Source of the DNA: Forficula auricularia | Lineage: Eukaryota; Arthropoda; Insecta; Dermaptera; Forficulidae | DNA length: 64,000 nucleotides | NCBI GenBank assembly: GCA_024734495.1 | Contig: JALMQS010000816.1 | Location: 7,403,171 to 7,467,170 of the forward strand | Direction: 5' to 3' | Shown here: positions 1 to 10,849 of the stretch, one piece after another | Layout: the number at the start of each line of letters is the position of its first letter | How positions within the stretch are numbered: the stretch's first letter is position 1 | Notes under the pieces: generated by a model | The model's input: only the letters and a program-made list of their open reading frames with translations | The model's database searches: none | Told to the model about the DNA's origin: nothing | Made by a program: the position numbers and the translations under genes

Positions 1-301
1 CAAAATTTAAATCTACCTAAAAATTATGTGTCTATTATTAAAGTATATCTGAGTATTAATGATGTTTTGAGAAAACAATAAGCATCTACTATATGGTATA
101 TCTTCCCGCTTCAATTTAACTTGACATTACTCTATTAAAGTGGACATGTACGATTGGAGTTCACATACCGAGGATTCCATACACTAATATAAATGAGAAT
201 TAACAAATTCTAAATTAACACACACTAACTGTAAATTTCAAATTTGTTTCTTATTTAGCTTACGAGTTTCAATGTTCTGACAGACAGATAGACAGATAGA
301 C
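1..301. other. AT-rich DNA, nothing recognised
   Basis: No coding frame or repeat is recognised. A short run of GACAGATA-like units sits just before the first foldback element. Confidence 0.5.
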
Positions 302-418
302 ATTATAGTGATACACAAAGAGAAACAAAGAGCTTGATGCAAATAAACATACACACATATATATCGAGATAATATATCTGTATATATATATATATATATA
401 TATATTATTTATTTGTTT

Positions 419-458
419 GAGACTATAGTTTCGAAGACTTGGTCTTCATCATCAGTCT
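419..458 (-). ncRNA. Hammerhead ribozyme motif, type I
   Basis: On the minus strand CTGATGA (455-449) is followed by a perfect stem II of GAAGAC and GTCTTC around a CAA loop, then GAAA (432-429), a two-base-pair stem III around TATA, and the cleavage triplet GTC (423-421). AGA and TCT next to the core can form the inner part of helix I. All invariant core bases are present. Confidence 0.8.
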
Positions 459-542
459 TTTTTAATTATAAATGTTGTTTTTCATGGATTCAATACCGTA
501 TGGATATTGAATCCATGAAAAACAACATTTATAATTAAAAAA

Positions 543-583
543 AGACTGATGATGAAGACCAAGTCTTCGAAACTATAGTCTCA
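543..583 (+). ncRNA. Hammerhead ribozyme motif, type I
   Basis: Mirror copy of the motif in the other arm: CTGATGA at 546-552, stem II GAAGAC/GTCTTC, GAAA at 569-572, and GTC at 578-580. The core is intact. The predicted cut is after 580, on the outer side of the arm. Confidence 0.8.
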
Positions 584-736
584 AACAAATAAATATATAT
601 ATATACAGATATATCATCTCGATATAAATGTGTGTATGTTTTTGAATCAAGCAGAGGACAACCTCTTTGTTTCTCTTTGTGAATCAACAACTCTGCTACT
701 CTCGGCAAAACAAAAACTTTTCAATTATAGTGATAC

Positions 737-1379
737 TGATAGTGTCCATTTTATGTTTCTACAGACCCCTAATAATGAGAAATAATAATTCTAAATTACA
801 TAGAAAAAAAAACATTCGTACCTCACAATAGAAAATCATAGAAAAAGAAAAAAAAATAGATTCAGTTGAGTCAATAAATATTGAAAAATTTACAATCAAA
901 TGCCAATAATTCCCTTCACAGGAGATCAATAAGGATAAAATTTACATATAAACATTAAGAAATTCACCTGATAAAGAGAGAGAATTAAAACGAAATGTTT
1001 GAGATATCTTCATAAAAACTAATAAATTCTTAAGTAACGTGGTTTTCTGAAGCCCTATCGAACGAAAACTTAGCCTACTTTTTATTTTAATACATAGTTT
1101 AACTTTCAAAATTAAATCCTCTGAGAACTATTTTTGCTAAGGCCTACACTATTTATATGAGCGTTCATAATTATTATTATTTTTTTTTTTGGGTTCTTTT
1201 TTAGCTCTGAGTCCGCTGAACGCGTTGAAAATTATTTATATTTCAAACACACATCTCAGAGTGAATATAATAAAAAAAATTCCACATATTGAAGTTACTT
1301 TTTATATTTATAAAGAAGAAGTGTAAAGTGAAACTGTTTGACGAAAAATTGTTATGTTATTATTTATCAAAGGAGGAAG
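737..1379. other. AT-rich DNA, nothing recognised
   Basis: Homopolymer-rich DNA without a convincing coding frame, inverted repeat or known TE end. Confidence 0.5.
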
Positions 1380-1626
1380 GAAAAAAGAAGTATTAGGAGA
1401 GCAATTGTACCCGGAGATTAGAAAAATGAATGAATGTGACAAAATGTGATAGGGGGACCCGGGGATGATAAAAATTGTAATGTCACAAAAGTCAAATTAA
1501 ATATAAATAATATATATAAAAGTGATAGTGTGACGTCACAATACAGGGGGATCAATGAAAATGTGACAGGGGGGGGGGGGTCTAAAAATCTTGAAATTCG
1601 TATGACGTAATTTATGGACGGCCCCA
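1380..1626 (-). repeat. GGGGCC-GTCCATAAATTACG repeat family
   Basis: Read on the minus strand from 1626 the sequence starts GGGGCCGTCCATAAATTACG, followed by G/C runs and TGTGAC words. The same start, slightly diverged, occurs on the minus strand at 5432 and on the plus strand at 49006. It is probably a short interspersed repeat or MITE; the class is not resolved. A run of 12 G lies near 1569-1580. The open frame across 1418-1627 has no domain and is incidental. Confidence 0.5.
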
Positions 1627-2699
1627 TATCGATATTTCCCAGGCCATGAGGTCCAGGATCTTGAAATTTGGCAGGTAGCTACTTAATTAGTAGTAAGTAG
1701 TAGCTAAGAAATATTTTTTTAATTCGATAACTAGGGGGATGAAAATAGGGTTTTTTTCTTATGCATTTTCAATATTTCAATATTATCTTAATTCATTTTT
1801 ATTTTCACATTTATATTCTATAGATTCGCGATTGAATCAAATGTAGAAAACATTCGATTAATTAATGGCAAGCATCTAACATACATGCTATTAGATCAAG
1901 CGCTCTGGGCTGGAAGATTAAATATATAACATTTGAGATTTCAAATTCATTTGGTGATCCATCCGAATGTCATGAGGGCTATGCGCGAAATGACGTTGGA
2001 TTGTAGCTAAATGGATCACATCTTTTTCTCTCTTGGTCCAGACTTAAGACTCCGCAGACTCCAATAGCGTAATCCCCAATAATCTCGCGGTAAATATATT
2101 TTTCAAATAAGCGCGGTCAAAAACAATTCTCATTGATATATCAATTATTCTTTGATATATTAATGAGAAAAAAAATTATAAAATTTACGAAACTTAAGCT
2201 CCATATAGGCCAGAAGGAGTACAGGAAGCTTTTTGTCGAAATTGGAACACGAAGTTGACATTTACATGAAAGATTTTTCGTATTTTTTTTTTTTTTTTTT
2301 TTATTTTCGCAAAAACTGCACTAACAATTTTTTTTTAAATTGGTGTACTTATCAAGTGCCATGAGTTATTATTCCTGTATAAATTTCAATTAAATAAAGG
2401 AAGGAGGTGTAAATTAGGAGTGTCGCGATGATTTCAAATAAGTGATGTGAAAGTCGTGTGGTGACCACATCAGTTGATTTTAAACACCAAGTGATTTTTT
2501 TTTGTTTTAACAAATAGTTTTTTTTTTTTTTTGAAATAACAAAAATGTCACTGCGTCAATTTCTTCAATGAAAATTTTCTAATTGATTTAAGAATTCAAC
2601 TTTTCAAATAACAAGTAGATAAAAGGTGTGGATGATTAGACGAGTATTGTTTTTTATTTTGAATATGTTGATCTAATATACACTGTTCATTTGATTGAT
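1627..2699. other. AT-rich DNA with a small hairpin and poly-T runs
   Basis: Nothing coding is recognised. A hairpin with 16-base arms of CTCATTGATATATCAA type lies at 2132-2168. Poly-T runs occur near 2283-2301 and 2520-2532. Confidence 0.5.
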
Positions 2700-2995
2700 A
2701 GAAAAAAGAGGCAAGTCGTGTTAGGAGGGGCCGAAGACCAAGAAGACCAAGGCCGTCGGCCACCCCCGCCATGCCCCGTGGTCGGCAGCACCTGCCCAAG
2801 CCAGGAACCTGTTCTTTGGCCTCCCAGCCGGCTTTGTCTTCGGAAAGGAGGCCTCCGAACCTCCGTGCCTGCTGCAATCATCCCCACCGCCTTCACTGCC
2901 GAAGAAAACCCAGGGAAATTAGACTCTAATGCTACAGCAAGCTAACCAACCGGTTACTTAATTGATATCAGCTCTGCCATGTCGGCAATAGTAAA
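2700..2995 (+). pseudogene. GC-rich remnant, possibly retroelement gag-pol
   Basis: This 250-300 base stretch is far richer in G and C than its surroundings and has an open frame from 2691 to 2945 rich in Pro, Arg and Gly with scattered Cys. Just downstream, in another frame (about 2950-2995), the translation GYLIDISSAMSAI resembles the retropepsin active-site segment of Ty3/gypsy elements, with the catalytic Asp kept and the usual following Thr-Gly/Ala lost. I read this as a decayed junction between a gag-like region and protease. No LTRs or RT are visible. A GC-rich host sequence is the main alternative. Confidence 0.3.
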
Positions 2996-3297
2996 AACCA
3001 ATAGACATTGCCTCATTGCCAAGTAAAGTTTCATCCGACAACAGATACCAATGATTCGACTCAATTATTCCATTTATTGACTCAACAATCTGATTCTAGG
3101 TTCCAGCGTAATTATGGAGTTAACAGAGATGGCTACCGCACTTGGAAACCCTCAGAACTAAAATTACTTAAATATTATAATTAAGGATATTTATTCATCT
3201 TTTAACAATATGGCATGCGATAACATTTGCTACCTTGAGACCATCTGGGACTTTGAATTGGTCATATTAAATATATAAACCCCATCTTGTGATGGAG

Positions 3298-3585
3298 AAT
3301 TATTCTTTTATATAATAATAAAACTAAGATACGAGGTAGGTTTCACAAAAAGAAATAAAACAAAATTGAGTTTTGAGTTCGATATATTTCGGGGGTTAGC
3401 CCATCATCAGGAGTCTAAGAAAACTGATTACATATTGGAAAAATAGTTAATATATCGAACTCAAAACTCAATTTTTGTTTTATTTCTTTTTTGTGAAACC
3501 TACCTCGTATCTTAGTTTTATTATTATATTAAAATGTTTCACCTAGAACCAACACCGAACTCCTTAAAAGTTAATTATTCTTTTA
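3298..3585 (+). mobile_element. Hammerhead foldback element, subfamily beta, copy 1
   Basis: Inverted arms at about 3311-3390 and 3450-3529 contain ACGAGGTAGGTTTCAC and its complement. The right side ends in an unpaired tail (ATGTTTCACCTAGAACC and following) that matches, inverted, the tail of the copy at 41881-42179. The 13-base word AATTATTCTTTTA flanks the element at 3298-3310 and 3573-3585. Only the left arm keeps a full hammerhead core; the right arm begins next to the cleavage site (ATATATC then GAACTC). Confidence 0.75.
3379..3413 (-). ncRNA. Hammerhead ribozyme motif, type I
   Basis: Minus strand: CTGATGA (3410-3404), a short stem II around GGGCTAACCCCC, GAAA (3390-3387), then ATATATC with a self-complementary stem III and C at the cleavage position. 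Helix I can form partly through the flanking CTC and GA bases. The palindromic stem III is the type that can work as a dimer. Confidence 0.7.
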
Positions 3586-3780
3586 ATTGATAACTGGAAG
3601 TCATTATAAGAAGGCTGATAGCAGACATTGGCTACGTGAATTAAAACCTACGGATCAAAGCGGGTGTCAGGAATGTTCGTTAAATATTTTACTTTAAAAT
3701 TAATTACTATGTGATATGATGAATTACTAATGGTTAGTCAAGTTCTTTGGAATTCTCATTCAAATTCTTTGATTCATCAT
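3586..3780. other. Intergenic, nothing recognised
   Basis: Short AT-rich spacer between two mobile elements; nothing recognised. Confidence 0.5.
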
Positions 3781-4434
3781 CAGAAGACTCTCGAAAATTC
3801 GAAATCCAAGGGACTACAAGAAAAATTCGAATTATCGAGACTTCGAATTATCAAGAAGTTCGAATTATCAAGAGGAAAGAAAAAAATTCAAATTATTAAG
3901 AGTTTTTATTATATTTTTGAAAATATGTATGAGCTTACATAGATTTTATATATAGCCTCAAGTAAAAAACTAAAAATAATGAAAACGACAAAAAAGAACA
4001 AAAAATATACATACCTACTATGTATTAAAATTGCAATAGATAATAACATACCTAATTAAAAAAATTAAGAATCGTTTTTTGTAAAGAAAAATTCGAATTA
4101 TATAAAGAGGGGAAGTGACCTAGTTCGAATTATAGAATGTTCTATCCCCACCTTGTTACGAAAAGGATTTCGAGTTATCGAGCGTATCAAAATACACAGC
4201 ATTTTTTCGATTTACCGAAATAATATACCTAATTAAAAAAATTAAGAATAGTTTTTTGCTAGGAAAAATTCGAATTATAAAGAGGGGAAGTGACCTAGTT
4301 CGAATTATAGAACGTTCTATCCCCCTCTTGTTACGAAAAGGATTTCCGAGTTATCGAGCGTATAAAAATACACAGCATTTTTCCGATTTACCGAAGTTAA
4401 CAGCTGAAGAGTTCGAATTATCGAGACTCGACTG
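3781..4434. mobile_element. pogo-like inverted-repeat element (MITE)
   Basis: The left end, CAGAAGACTCTCGAAAATTC at 3781, pairs imperfectly with the right end, CGAATTATCGAGACTCGACTG ending at 4434 (about 18 of 23 positions). CAGTNGA...CTCGATAATTCGAA termini are typical of pogo/Tigger-type Tc1-mariner elements. A TA follows the right end; the left flank has no clean TA. The interior repeats TTCGAATTATC-like words. A related fragment lies inverted at 58219-58345. No transposase frame survives. Confidence 0.55.
4044..4397 (+). repeat. Tandem duplication, 177-bp unit, two copies
   Basis: Two head-to-tail copies, 4044-4220 and 4221-4397, share AAAAATTCGAATTATA, AGAGGGGAAGTGACCTAG and GTTACGAAAAGGATTTC blocks with few differences. 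They lie inside the pogo-like element and create the open frame at 4256-4468. Confidence 0.8.
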
Positions 4435-5239
4435 TATGAAGTACATCTATGAACGTAACAAAAATTAAATGATATTAATATAACATCTGAGTTAAAATTA
4501 TGAGTTACCTAAAAGAATAGTACCTATATCTAAATGAATCTAAAAAATAAATTATTTATTGGCCGAATTTTATTAATAAATATCAAAGATCCTATTCAGT
4601 AGACACCGATATAAAACTACAAGATTGATAAATCACTCAAATTGTCTTTTTGTATAAATCTATTAATTAAAAATTGAATATTAAATTTTATTCAAATGAC
4701 TAGTGATAATATTTTATGTTGGGATTGCAAAAAGGCGTGTTCTAGTCACATTAATTAGTCATTAATGTCACATAGCTAGTAGTAGTTAGTTTTCGCAATT
4801 CATATAAAAGCAATTTTCAAAAATGACAAGAAAGAGATTCGCTGAAATACAAACGTACTCATATTAAAATGCATATGTACTATGTTTCATAAGCAAACCA
4901 AAATTGAAAAAATAAATTTATTGGTTTTTTTTTAGAAAATTAAAAAAATTCACTTAAAAAAGTTAAAAATTTAAGGTAAAGTACTTAACTATTTCTTAAT
5001 TTTTTGCAAACTTACTTTAATCTTTTGAATATATTAAAAGTGATTCATTGAATTCAAAAGAGAAAAACAGGATATTTATTTTAATTCGAAAATTTTTGAC
5101 AATATCCGAAACGGGTTCATATTGCAAAAAAAGTCGCGGATTTTGTTGCTGTTTGCTTAAATTGATTTCATCAATAGAAATTAGTCCTTCGGGTAAGATT
5201 TGTATTTGGGCGTTGAGTTTTTAGGTCAAAGGGCTTAGC
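4435..5239. other. AT-rich DNA, nothing recognised
   Basis: No gene, TE terminus or tandem structure is recognised. Confidence 0.5.
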
Positions 5240-5432
5240 TACTAGGGGGACATTCATTAAATACATTCGCAAACAGGGGAGAGGGAGGGGTATTGATTAG
5301 CGTGATGATATGTGAGAAGATGGGCTAGGGTCTAAGGAAAAGTGACATTGGCAGTTCATCAATTTTATTTTAATTTTTTTCTTAACTTGTTGATTTTTAT
5401 AATTTGCGTAATCTATTTTATGAATGGCCCCT
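5240..5432 (-). repeat. GGGGCC-GTCCATAAATTACG repeat family, diverged copy
   Basis: From 5432 the minus strand reads TAGGGGCCATTCATAAAATA, matching the ends at 1626 (minus) and 49006 (plus). Purine-rich GGGGAGAGGGAGGGG follows at the other side. Class unknown. Confidence 0.4.
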
Positions 5433-5469
5433 AGGGTGTGCCGGTAGCTAGCGGCGTCATTTTTTGGTA

Positions 5470-5790
5470 GAGACCTAATTACCACCCTGTATATTATATT
5501 ATTCACGAAAAACCAAAAATACTTATATATTTTAAAAACTAATTTAAAATATTCTAAACAGCCTCTAAGAGACCTAATTACCACCCTGTATATATATTAT
5601 TCACAAAAAACCAAAAATATTTATATATTTTTAAAAATAAGTTAAAATATTCTAAACAGCCTTTAAGAGACCTAATTACCACCCTGTATATATATTATTC
5701 ACGAAAAACCAAAAATACTTATAAATTTTTAAAAATAATTTAAAATATTCTAAACGAGACCCAATTACCACCCTGTATATGTGTATAAAT
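5470..5790 (+). repeat. Tandem repeat, 98-bp unit, about 3.2 copies
   Basis: Units begin with GAGACCTAATTACCACCCTG near 5471, 5569, 5667 and 5756. The third is about 9 bases shorter and the fourth is partial. Each carries ACCACCCTGTATAT, a word like the ends of the TA-flanked MITEs elsewhere in the window, so the array may have grown from a MITE end. Confidence 0.85.
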
Positions 5791-6960
5791 ACATATTATA
5801 TTAATCATAAAAAAAATTAACATTTTCTCAAAAATGAGTTGAAATTTCTTACCCACCATATAAGACACTTTTTAGACACCCTGTAGTGTTATCTGGATAA
5901 TTAGGGATGGATGATCTGGTACGCGTCTTAGCATCCCCTGATTTCTATTTTCACTTTATTTATTATATTTCTTTGCAAAAACAAATATTGGAATTATCAT
6001 TTTCCCGGAATTCGATAAAGGCAAAAAGTCGACCAGTTTATCAAAATATATTTCAGTATAAAACGAGCCTTCCTCGCGGCAAGTTGGATTCTTTCTTGTG
6101 CATTATAGAAGAATATTCGATGTTTTCCACTACATCTACCCTGAAATAGAGTAAGTAAATGCTTCTAACCTTCTATTAAGAATTGTTGACTCTATGTTAC
6201 GTCATAATATTCTAATTACTTTACAAATTAACTAAAAAATTAAATGAGAAAGTAAAAGTATCTTAAAAACTCGGTACACTTTTCGGTTAGTATTCTGTTA
6301 TTTATGAATTAAAATATAATAAACTATTAAATATTAAACCAAGCTGTTACTTATAAATAAACTATTAAAATTTTACTTTTTAATTTAATTAACTTGAAAT
6401 ACATTTAATTTATTCACTAATATTAAAAATTAGTGGGAAAGTTTCAGTGACTAAGATGGGCAATGGGAGGGGGTTTGTGATTGAGCTTCTGATTTGTTCA
6501 GGTGTCTTATTCCCTATAACCCTGACATAGGTAGAACAAAATTGAAATGTTATGGTACATAATTCAAACACTGCTATGTAGTAATAGGATGTGGTTCGAA
6601 AAGTAAATCAAAAAAATTCAACTGTCAAATGTATGGGGGAGGGGTTGAATCCATCCCTTGATCCCTTGAATAAATTATTTAATAAGAAATGTTTATTTTA
6701 AAATACTTAGGTACATAAAAATAAATAATTTAAAACTACTTTTTTCTAGTTTTTATTGTTTTATAAGATTATAAAAATGATTTAATTATTAAATAGAAAT
6801 TTTTTCAAAATATTAATTCATAAGAGCGCAAAATCAGCCAAGACATCTCAGGAAAGCGAATGTCTAGTTTCTCATTAGACATTTTAAATTATTAAATTTA
6901 AAATTCACATTTTAAATATTAAACATTTTTTTATAGACTTAAAATTGTATTTTTGAGTAA
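5791..6960. other. AT-rich DNA, nothing recognised
   Basis: A CACCCTGTAG word at 5877 resembles a MITE end. The open frame at 5907-6149 has no recognisable domain and typical AT-rich composition; I do not call it a gene. Confidence 0.5.
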
Positions 6961-7096
6961 CAGTGCCGTGAGGTGGATGCAGCGTATCTCTAAAATTTCA
7001 AACGTCAAGATTATTTTCATAAATATCGACTTCAAAATTTCAGGAGGATCTTTAAATTTTCAAATTATTATCCATTATTTCAAATATATCTATAAA
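6961..7096 (+). mobile_element. TE 5' end, hAT-like terminus
   Basis: Begins CAGTGCCGTGAGGTGGATGC. The stretch is homologous to 49175-49605 (CAGTGGCGTGCGGT start; shared CTCTAAAATTTCAAAC-like and GATCTTTAAATTTT blocks). CAGTGGCGT termini are common in insect hAT-like MITEs. The 7097-7822 element seems inserted in its interior. Confidence 0.45.
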
Positions 7097-7822
7097 TAAA
7101 CTGCAACGGATCGTTGCTAAACTTTATCCAAATTCATTTGAAATATTAATATGTTTATTCCTTTATTATTAATCAGATATCACTTGCTATTTGCAGTTCA
7201 TGTTGACTTTAATTCAAAAATAATGATCGATTCTTATTTAAAAGTCGAGGAATAACCATTCTAGATTCGATTTTTGACATTTCGGTTATTATTGGTAACC
7301 ATTGGTGAAGCTTGAGTTGTTTACCAAAAAAGAATTTAGTCTTTTTGATTTTAAGTCGATTCTTCCACGTTTTCAGTAGAGGTTGCCATTAATATTCAAA
7401 ACATCAAAAATGGAATGCAATAAGGTTATTCCTCTAGTATTAGATAAGAATCGATCGTTATTTTTGATTTTAAGTCGATTCCTCCATGTCTTCAGCAATG
7501 GTTACCAATAATAACCGAAGGGTCAAAAATCTAATTTAGAATTATTATTCCTCAAGTAATAGATGAGAATCAATTGCTATTTTTGATTTTAAGTCGATTC
7601 CTCCATGTCTTCAGCAATGGTTACCAATAATAACCGAAATGTCAAAAATCCAATGTAGAATTGTTATTCCTCGACTGTTAAATTAGAATCGATCATTATT
7701 TTTGAATTAAAGTCAACATGAACTGCAAATTGCAAGTGATATCTGATTAATAATAAAGGAATAAACATATTAATATTTCAAATGAATTTGGATAAAGTTT
7801 AGCAACGATCCGTTGCAGTTTA
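7097..7822. mobile_element. Long-inverted-repeat element (about 225-bp arms)
   Basis: The left arm from TAAACTGCAACGGATCGTTGC is repeated as its complement ending at 7822; both arms run about 225 bases with only a few mismatches. Between and partly within the arms are three 119-bp direct repeats. A diverged copy occurs at 59485-60115. No coding sequence is seen. The class is unclear: non-autonomous DNA transposon is the likeliest. Confidence 0.75.
7341..7697 (+). repeat. Tandem repeat, 119-bp unit, three copies
   Basis: Units 7341-7459, 7460-7578 and 7579-7697 each start with TTTTTGATTTTAAGTCGATT, followed by CCATGTCTTCAGCAATGG-like words. The last two are most alike. Confidence 0.8.
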
Positions 7823-8260
7823 TTTTGCATTGTGTTCAGTATAGTTTCCGATTGGTAAAAAACTAAATTTCATTGGTATTGGACCTTTTTTGTTATGTAT
7901 GTTGACCCTAAGTGTTGACCCATAACTTCGTTGTTTATGAATCTGTTTATTTCTTTGTTTATATTCATTTGTTTTGTTTATGTATTTTTGAAGTTGGTTT
8001 TTTTATAAAAATTATGAATTATAGATATAATAAACTATTATTTATTAATTTTTTTTATATTTTAATAAAACTATATAATTTTCCAAAAAGAGTAAAGGTT
8101 TGTAAATAAATAAATAAATAATAAATATAATTTATAATTTTAAATATTTTGAAAGATTTGGTCGGCTTTTTTGGTATATTGATATAAAATTGTATAAATA
8201 AGGTTGTATAAGCAATAAGCAAGGGGTGAACCGCGACCTAATATGCTGTTCACCTACTTC
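7823..8260. other. AT-rich DNA, nothing recognised
   Basis: Contains a (TAAA)n-like run near 8103. The open frame at 7912-8109 is Phe/Tyr/Ile-rich low-complexity translation, not a credible gene. Confidence 0.5.
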
Positions 8261-8440
8261 CACTTGTCCTTCCAAATATTTCCAAGTACTTCTAAATATT
8301 TCCAAGTACTTCCAAATGTTACCAAGTACTTCCAAATGTTTCCAACTACTTCCAAATGTTTCCAACTACTTCCAAATGTTTCCAAGTACTTCTAAAATAC
8401 TTCCAAGTACTTCCAAAATACTTCCAAAGAGGTGTACACC
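8261..8440 (+). repeat. Minisatellite, 20-bp unit
   Basis: About eight copies of a unit like TCCAAATGTTTCCAACTACT. Open frames on both strands across 8132-8477 result from the repeat and are not taken as genes. Confidence 0.85.
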
Positions 8441-9283
8441 TACTTCCAATTGCAGATCACCCCTCGGCAATAAGTAAATTTTTTGTAACAAGTAGCTCAT
8501 AGGATGATTTTAACTTCGAAACTAGCTCACCCACATTTTAAGGTTGTAGACCGCTGGTGTAGACATTTCACTTATGTCAAAATTTTGACAATCAAAATAA
8601 AAAACTTCGCAATTGGCCTTTTAAAAGATTTAGTTGACAAAGCAGTTTTTAAATTTTGTGTAATCTGTAGTAACGAAATTCACTCTGGCCATATTTTAGG
8701 TGGTTTCGATTCCTCCTCACAACTATGGTTACATTTAAATATGTCGATGATCATTTGGAGATAAAAACTTAACCTAAACGAGAATGATGGTCGAGAGAAC
8801 GACTATAAATATTTATTCCCATCGGACCCCATCAAATTAGAGACAAATTTAATTATCTTCAAATACTTATCTTTTTAGCCCAGGCAGGATATAAACTAAC
8901 TTATTATCAAATTTAGGGATGACTTAAACTAGAAACTTACCCCTATTTCAAGGAAATATCTTGTCATAAAAATTCATTCTATCTACGCTTAGATTTTCAT
9001 GTATTATAATTGTCTTAAGAATGTGGGAAACATTTAAGTAAATAACTGGTAATTAACTGAAAAATCAACTTATACGGGAATCTAGAAATTACATTGTTTA
9101 TGAACATTTTAATCCCTTCTATTTTAAAATATTATAATAAAGATTAATTAAATCTTCATTATTAACGATCTATAAAGAAAAAGATCACTCTAAAACTTGG
9201 CATTTGGTATTCAGCGTCCCATCCCATTTGCAATCGACAATTCAAATTTGAAGATATAATATGTCATTAAATACCTAACTAAC
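8441..9283. other. Unassigned, one unrecognised 86-codon frame
   Basis: An ATG-initiated frame at 8504-8764 (+) encodes 86 residues with several Cys, but I recognise no domain, signal peptide or splice context. The rest shows nothing. Confidence 0.3.
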
Positions 9284-10230
9284 ATCTAAATCAGGAGTGT
9301 CCAATCCGCGGGCAGCATGAGTCCAAGCACTGCAATGAATGCGACCTGACTTAAAATTATTGAATTTTCCTTAAAACAATGAGATTTTTATCTACTTAAT
9401 GAAAAATGTATATAGCAGATATATTTTGTCCTGATAATTTTTTCTTTAAAATAAGAAATCGGAAAATCTGCTGAAAATTTTTCAAAAAATTAAAGTGCTG
9501 ATTTTAAAATTTTGAATGTGGAATTATTTCAAAATTTCGGGGGAAAATAATCACCATTTTGGTATATTTTCGACTTCATTTTCATTAGATATATGTGAAA
9601 AAAAATTCTGCAAACTTTCTGATTGAATATATAGTTAGAGATATTTAATCCCTCTTTATTTTTTATTTATTTATTGTCACCGGGAACAAAGCCCTTTAGA
9701 CAGCACATCAGTAAATTATTAGTAGTGTTAGTGGGGGAGCCGAGTTTTAGCCGGTCGAAATTTTATATGCTAGCCAGGCTCGAACTCGGGTCTCCCGCTT
9801 GAACACCGTTATCAACGATCCTGAAGGGACCCTGAGCCTTAGCCAGCTCGGATAACCCGACTCCCCTAATGGCTCTTTATTAGAATTTTATAAAAAATAA
9901 TTTACCCAGGAACAAATATATTCCTGGCTTCACAATATTCTTGATATCATTTTTGGAAGTATATAGGTTTATAGGTACATATACGAGAAGCTCTTTTCAA
10001 AAATAAAATTAGAAGCTTACTATTAGGTAAAATGATTTAATAAAAAACTGAACTAATAGAAATCAAAGATTATTAAGCTATACCATTTTTGCTTCTTTGT
10101 CCTGGTGGATATCATTAACTATATTTTTTGATCAACAAATATCGAAAGAATTAGGATATAGCTCGAGACAATTAGTTTTCTTAAAATGTGGCCCGTGTGA
10201 GCCAAAAGGTTGGACACCCCTGATCTAAAT
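9284..10230. mobile_element. hAT-like element with 8-bp target duplication
   Basis: Termini CAGGAGTGTCCAA (9292) and TTGGACACCCCTG (ending 10222) are inverted repeats matching at 12 of 13 positions. They are flanked by a perfect 8-base direct repeat, ATCTAAAT, at 9284-9291 and 10223-10230. Eight-base duplications and CAGNGGTGTCCAA ends are the hallmark of hAT elements. The 931-bp interior has no transposase frame and includes a nested SINE, so it is a non-autonomous or decayed copy. Confidence 0.85.
9661..9868 (-). mobile_element. tRNA-derived SINE
   Basis: On the minus strand a tRNA-like head starts at 9868 (GGGGAGTCGGGTTATCCGAG), contains the B-box word GAGTTCGAGCC, and continues into the body CGACCGGCTAAAACTCGG. 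It ends with GGGCTTTGTTCCCGGTGAC and an (AATA)n tail near 9661. The body recurs in other SINE copies in the window. It is nested in the hAT-like element. Confidence 0.7.
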
Positions 10231-10849
10231 TCTTAATCTCCTTTTCTTCTTGGTGGATTTCTTCTGATGTTTGGCCATCATGATAGTCTTGATTTTTATC
10301 CTGTTGCCGAAGAAGTCTCGGATAGGAATTTAGTCATTGCTCTCAAAATCCAATTGAAGAAGACAATATATCTTATTTATCATGATATGGCCTATGGGAT
10401 TATTATAAATATGGTACAAACTTAAAGAAGAGATTTTTAATTCTAAGTTGCATCTAGATTGCTAAAACCTGTTTTTAATATACCTAGTATTTGTAAAATT
10501 AGAAAGAGATATACATTAGCATATATCAAATACTCTTTAGTTTTTTAAATCGTATTTCTAACAATTTTTCTGAAGTGATTTCTTTAAGCGACTTCGAGGA
10601 ATGACTAAGCGCGTAGGCGTTTTCGAAGATGATTCATGGTCAGTTAGGGCCACTTAACAAAGCATCCATGCGAGGTTAAACTGGAGCGACGTCTTGCGTG
10701 ACCTATCCAGACCGTAAATGAGATGGGGGTGGGTGGCTCAATATCATATCCGTGGATTCCAGAGATCATTTCTTGGGGGTTCTTACCAAACGTCTTTTTT
10801 TACAATCTTTCACATGCGATGTCCAAAAAAATCTTATTTAATAATTTTT
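10231..10849. other. Unassigned DNA upstream of a LINE fragment
   Basis: 10560-10760 has more balanced composition and looks single-copy, but I see no exon signals or motif. The N-terminal part of the frame starting at 10723 shows no RT similarity. Confidence 0.35.

Larger units (their letters stand above)
302..736 (+). mobile_element. Hammerhead foldback element, subfamily alpha, copy 1
   Basis: The segment is a large hairpin: left arm about 314-495, 9-base centre at 496-504, right arm about 505-681. It is followed by an unpaired tail of about 40 bases containing CTGCTACTCTCGGCAAAA. The 13-base word ATTATAGTGATAC occurs exactly at 302-314 and 724-736, which I read as a target-site duplication. 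Each arm carries a hammerhead ribozyme motif, one per strand, with cleavage sites facing outward. The same tail and ribozyme type recur at 48680-48998, and the arm sequence recurs at 63598-63850. Long target duplications and a one-sided tail suggest target-primed retrotransposition. Membership in the Penelope or retrozyme group is inference from the ribozymes; no reverse transcriptase is present. Confidence 0.8.

Noticed and set aside
2596..2945. Three overlapping frames on both strands
   Set aside because: All arise from one GC-rich patch with few stops; only the weak protease-like context was kept, as a low-confidence remnant.
5470..8440. CRISPR-like arrays
   Set aside because: The tandem units are contiguous without unique spacers and the window is eukaryotic; no CRISPR is present.
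8132..8477. Ser/Phe/Lys repeat proteins on both strands
   Set aside because: Produced by a 20-bp minisatellite; no start context or domain.
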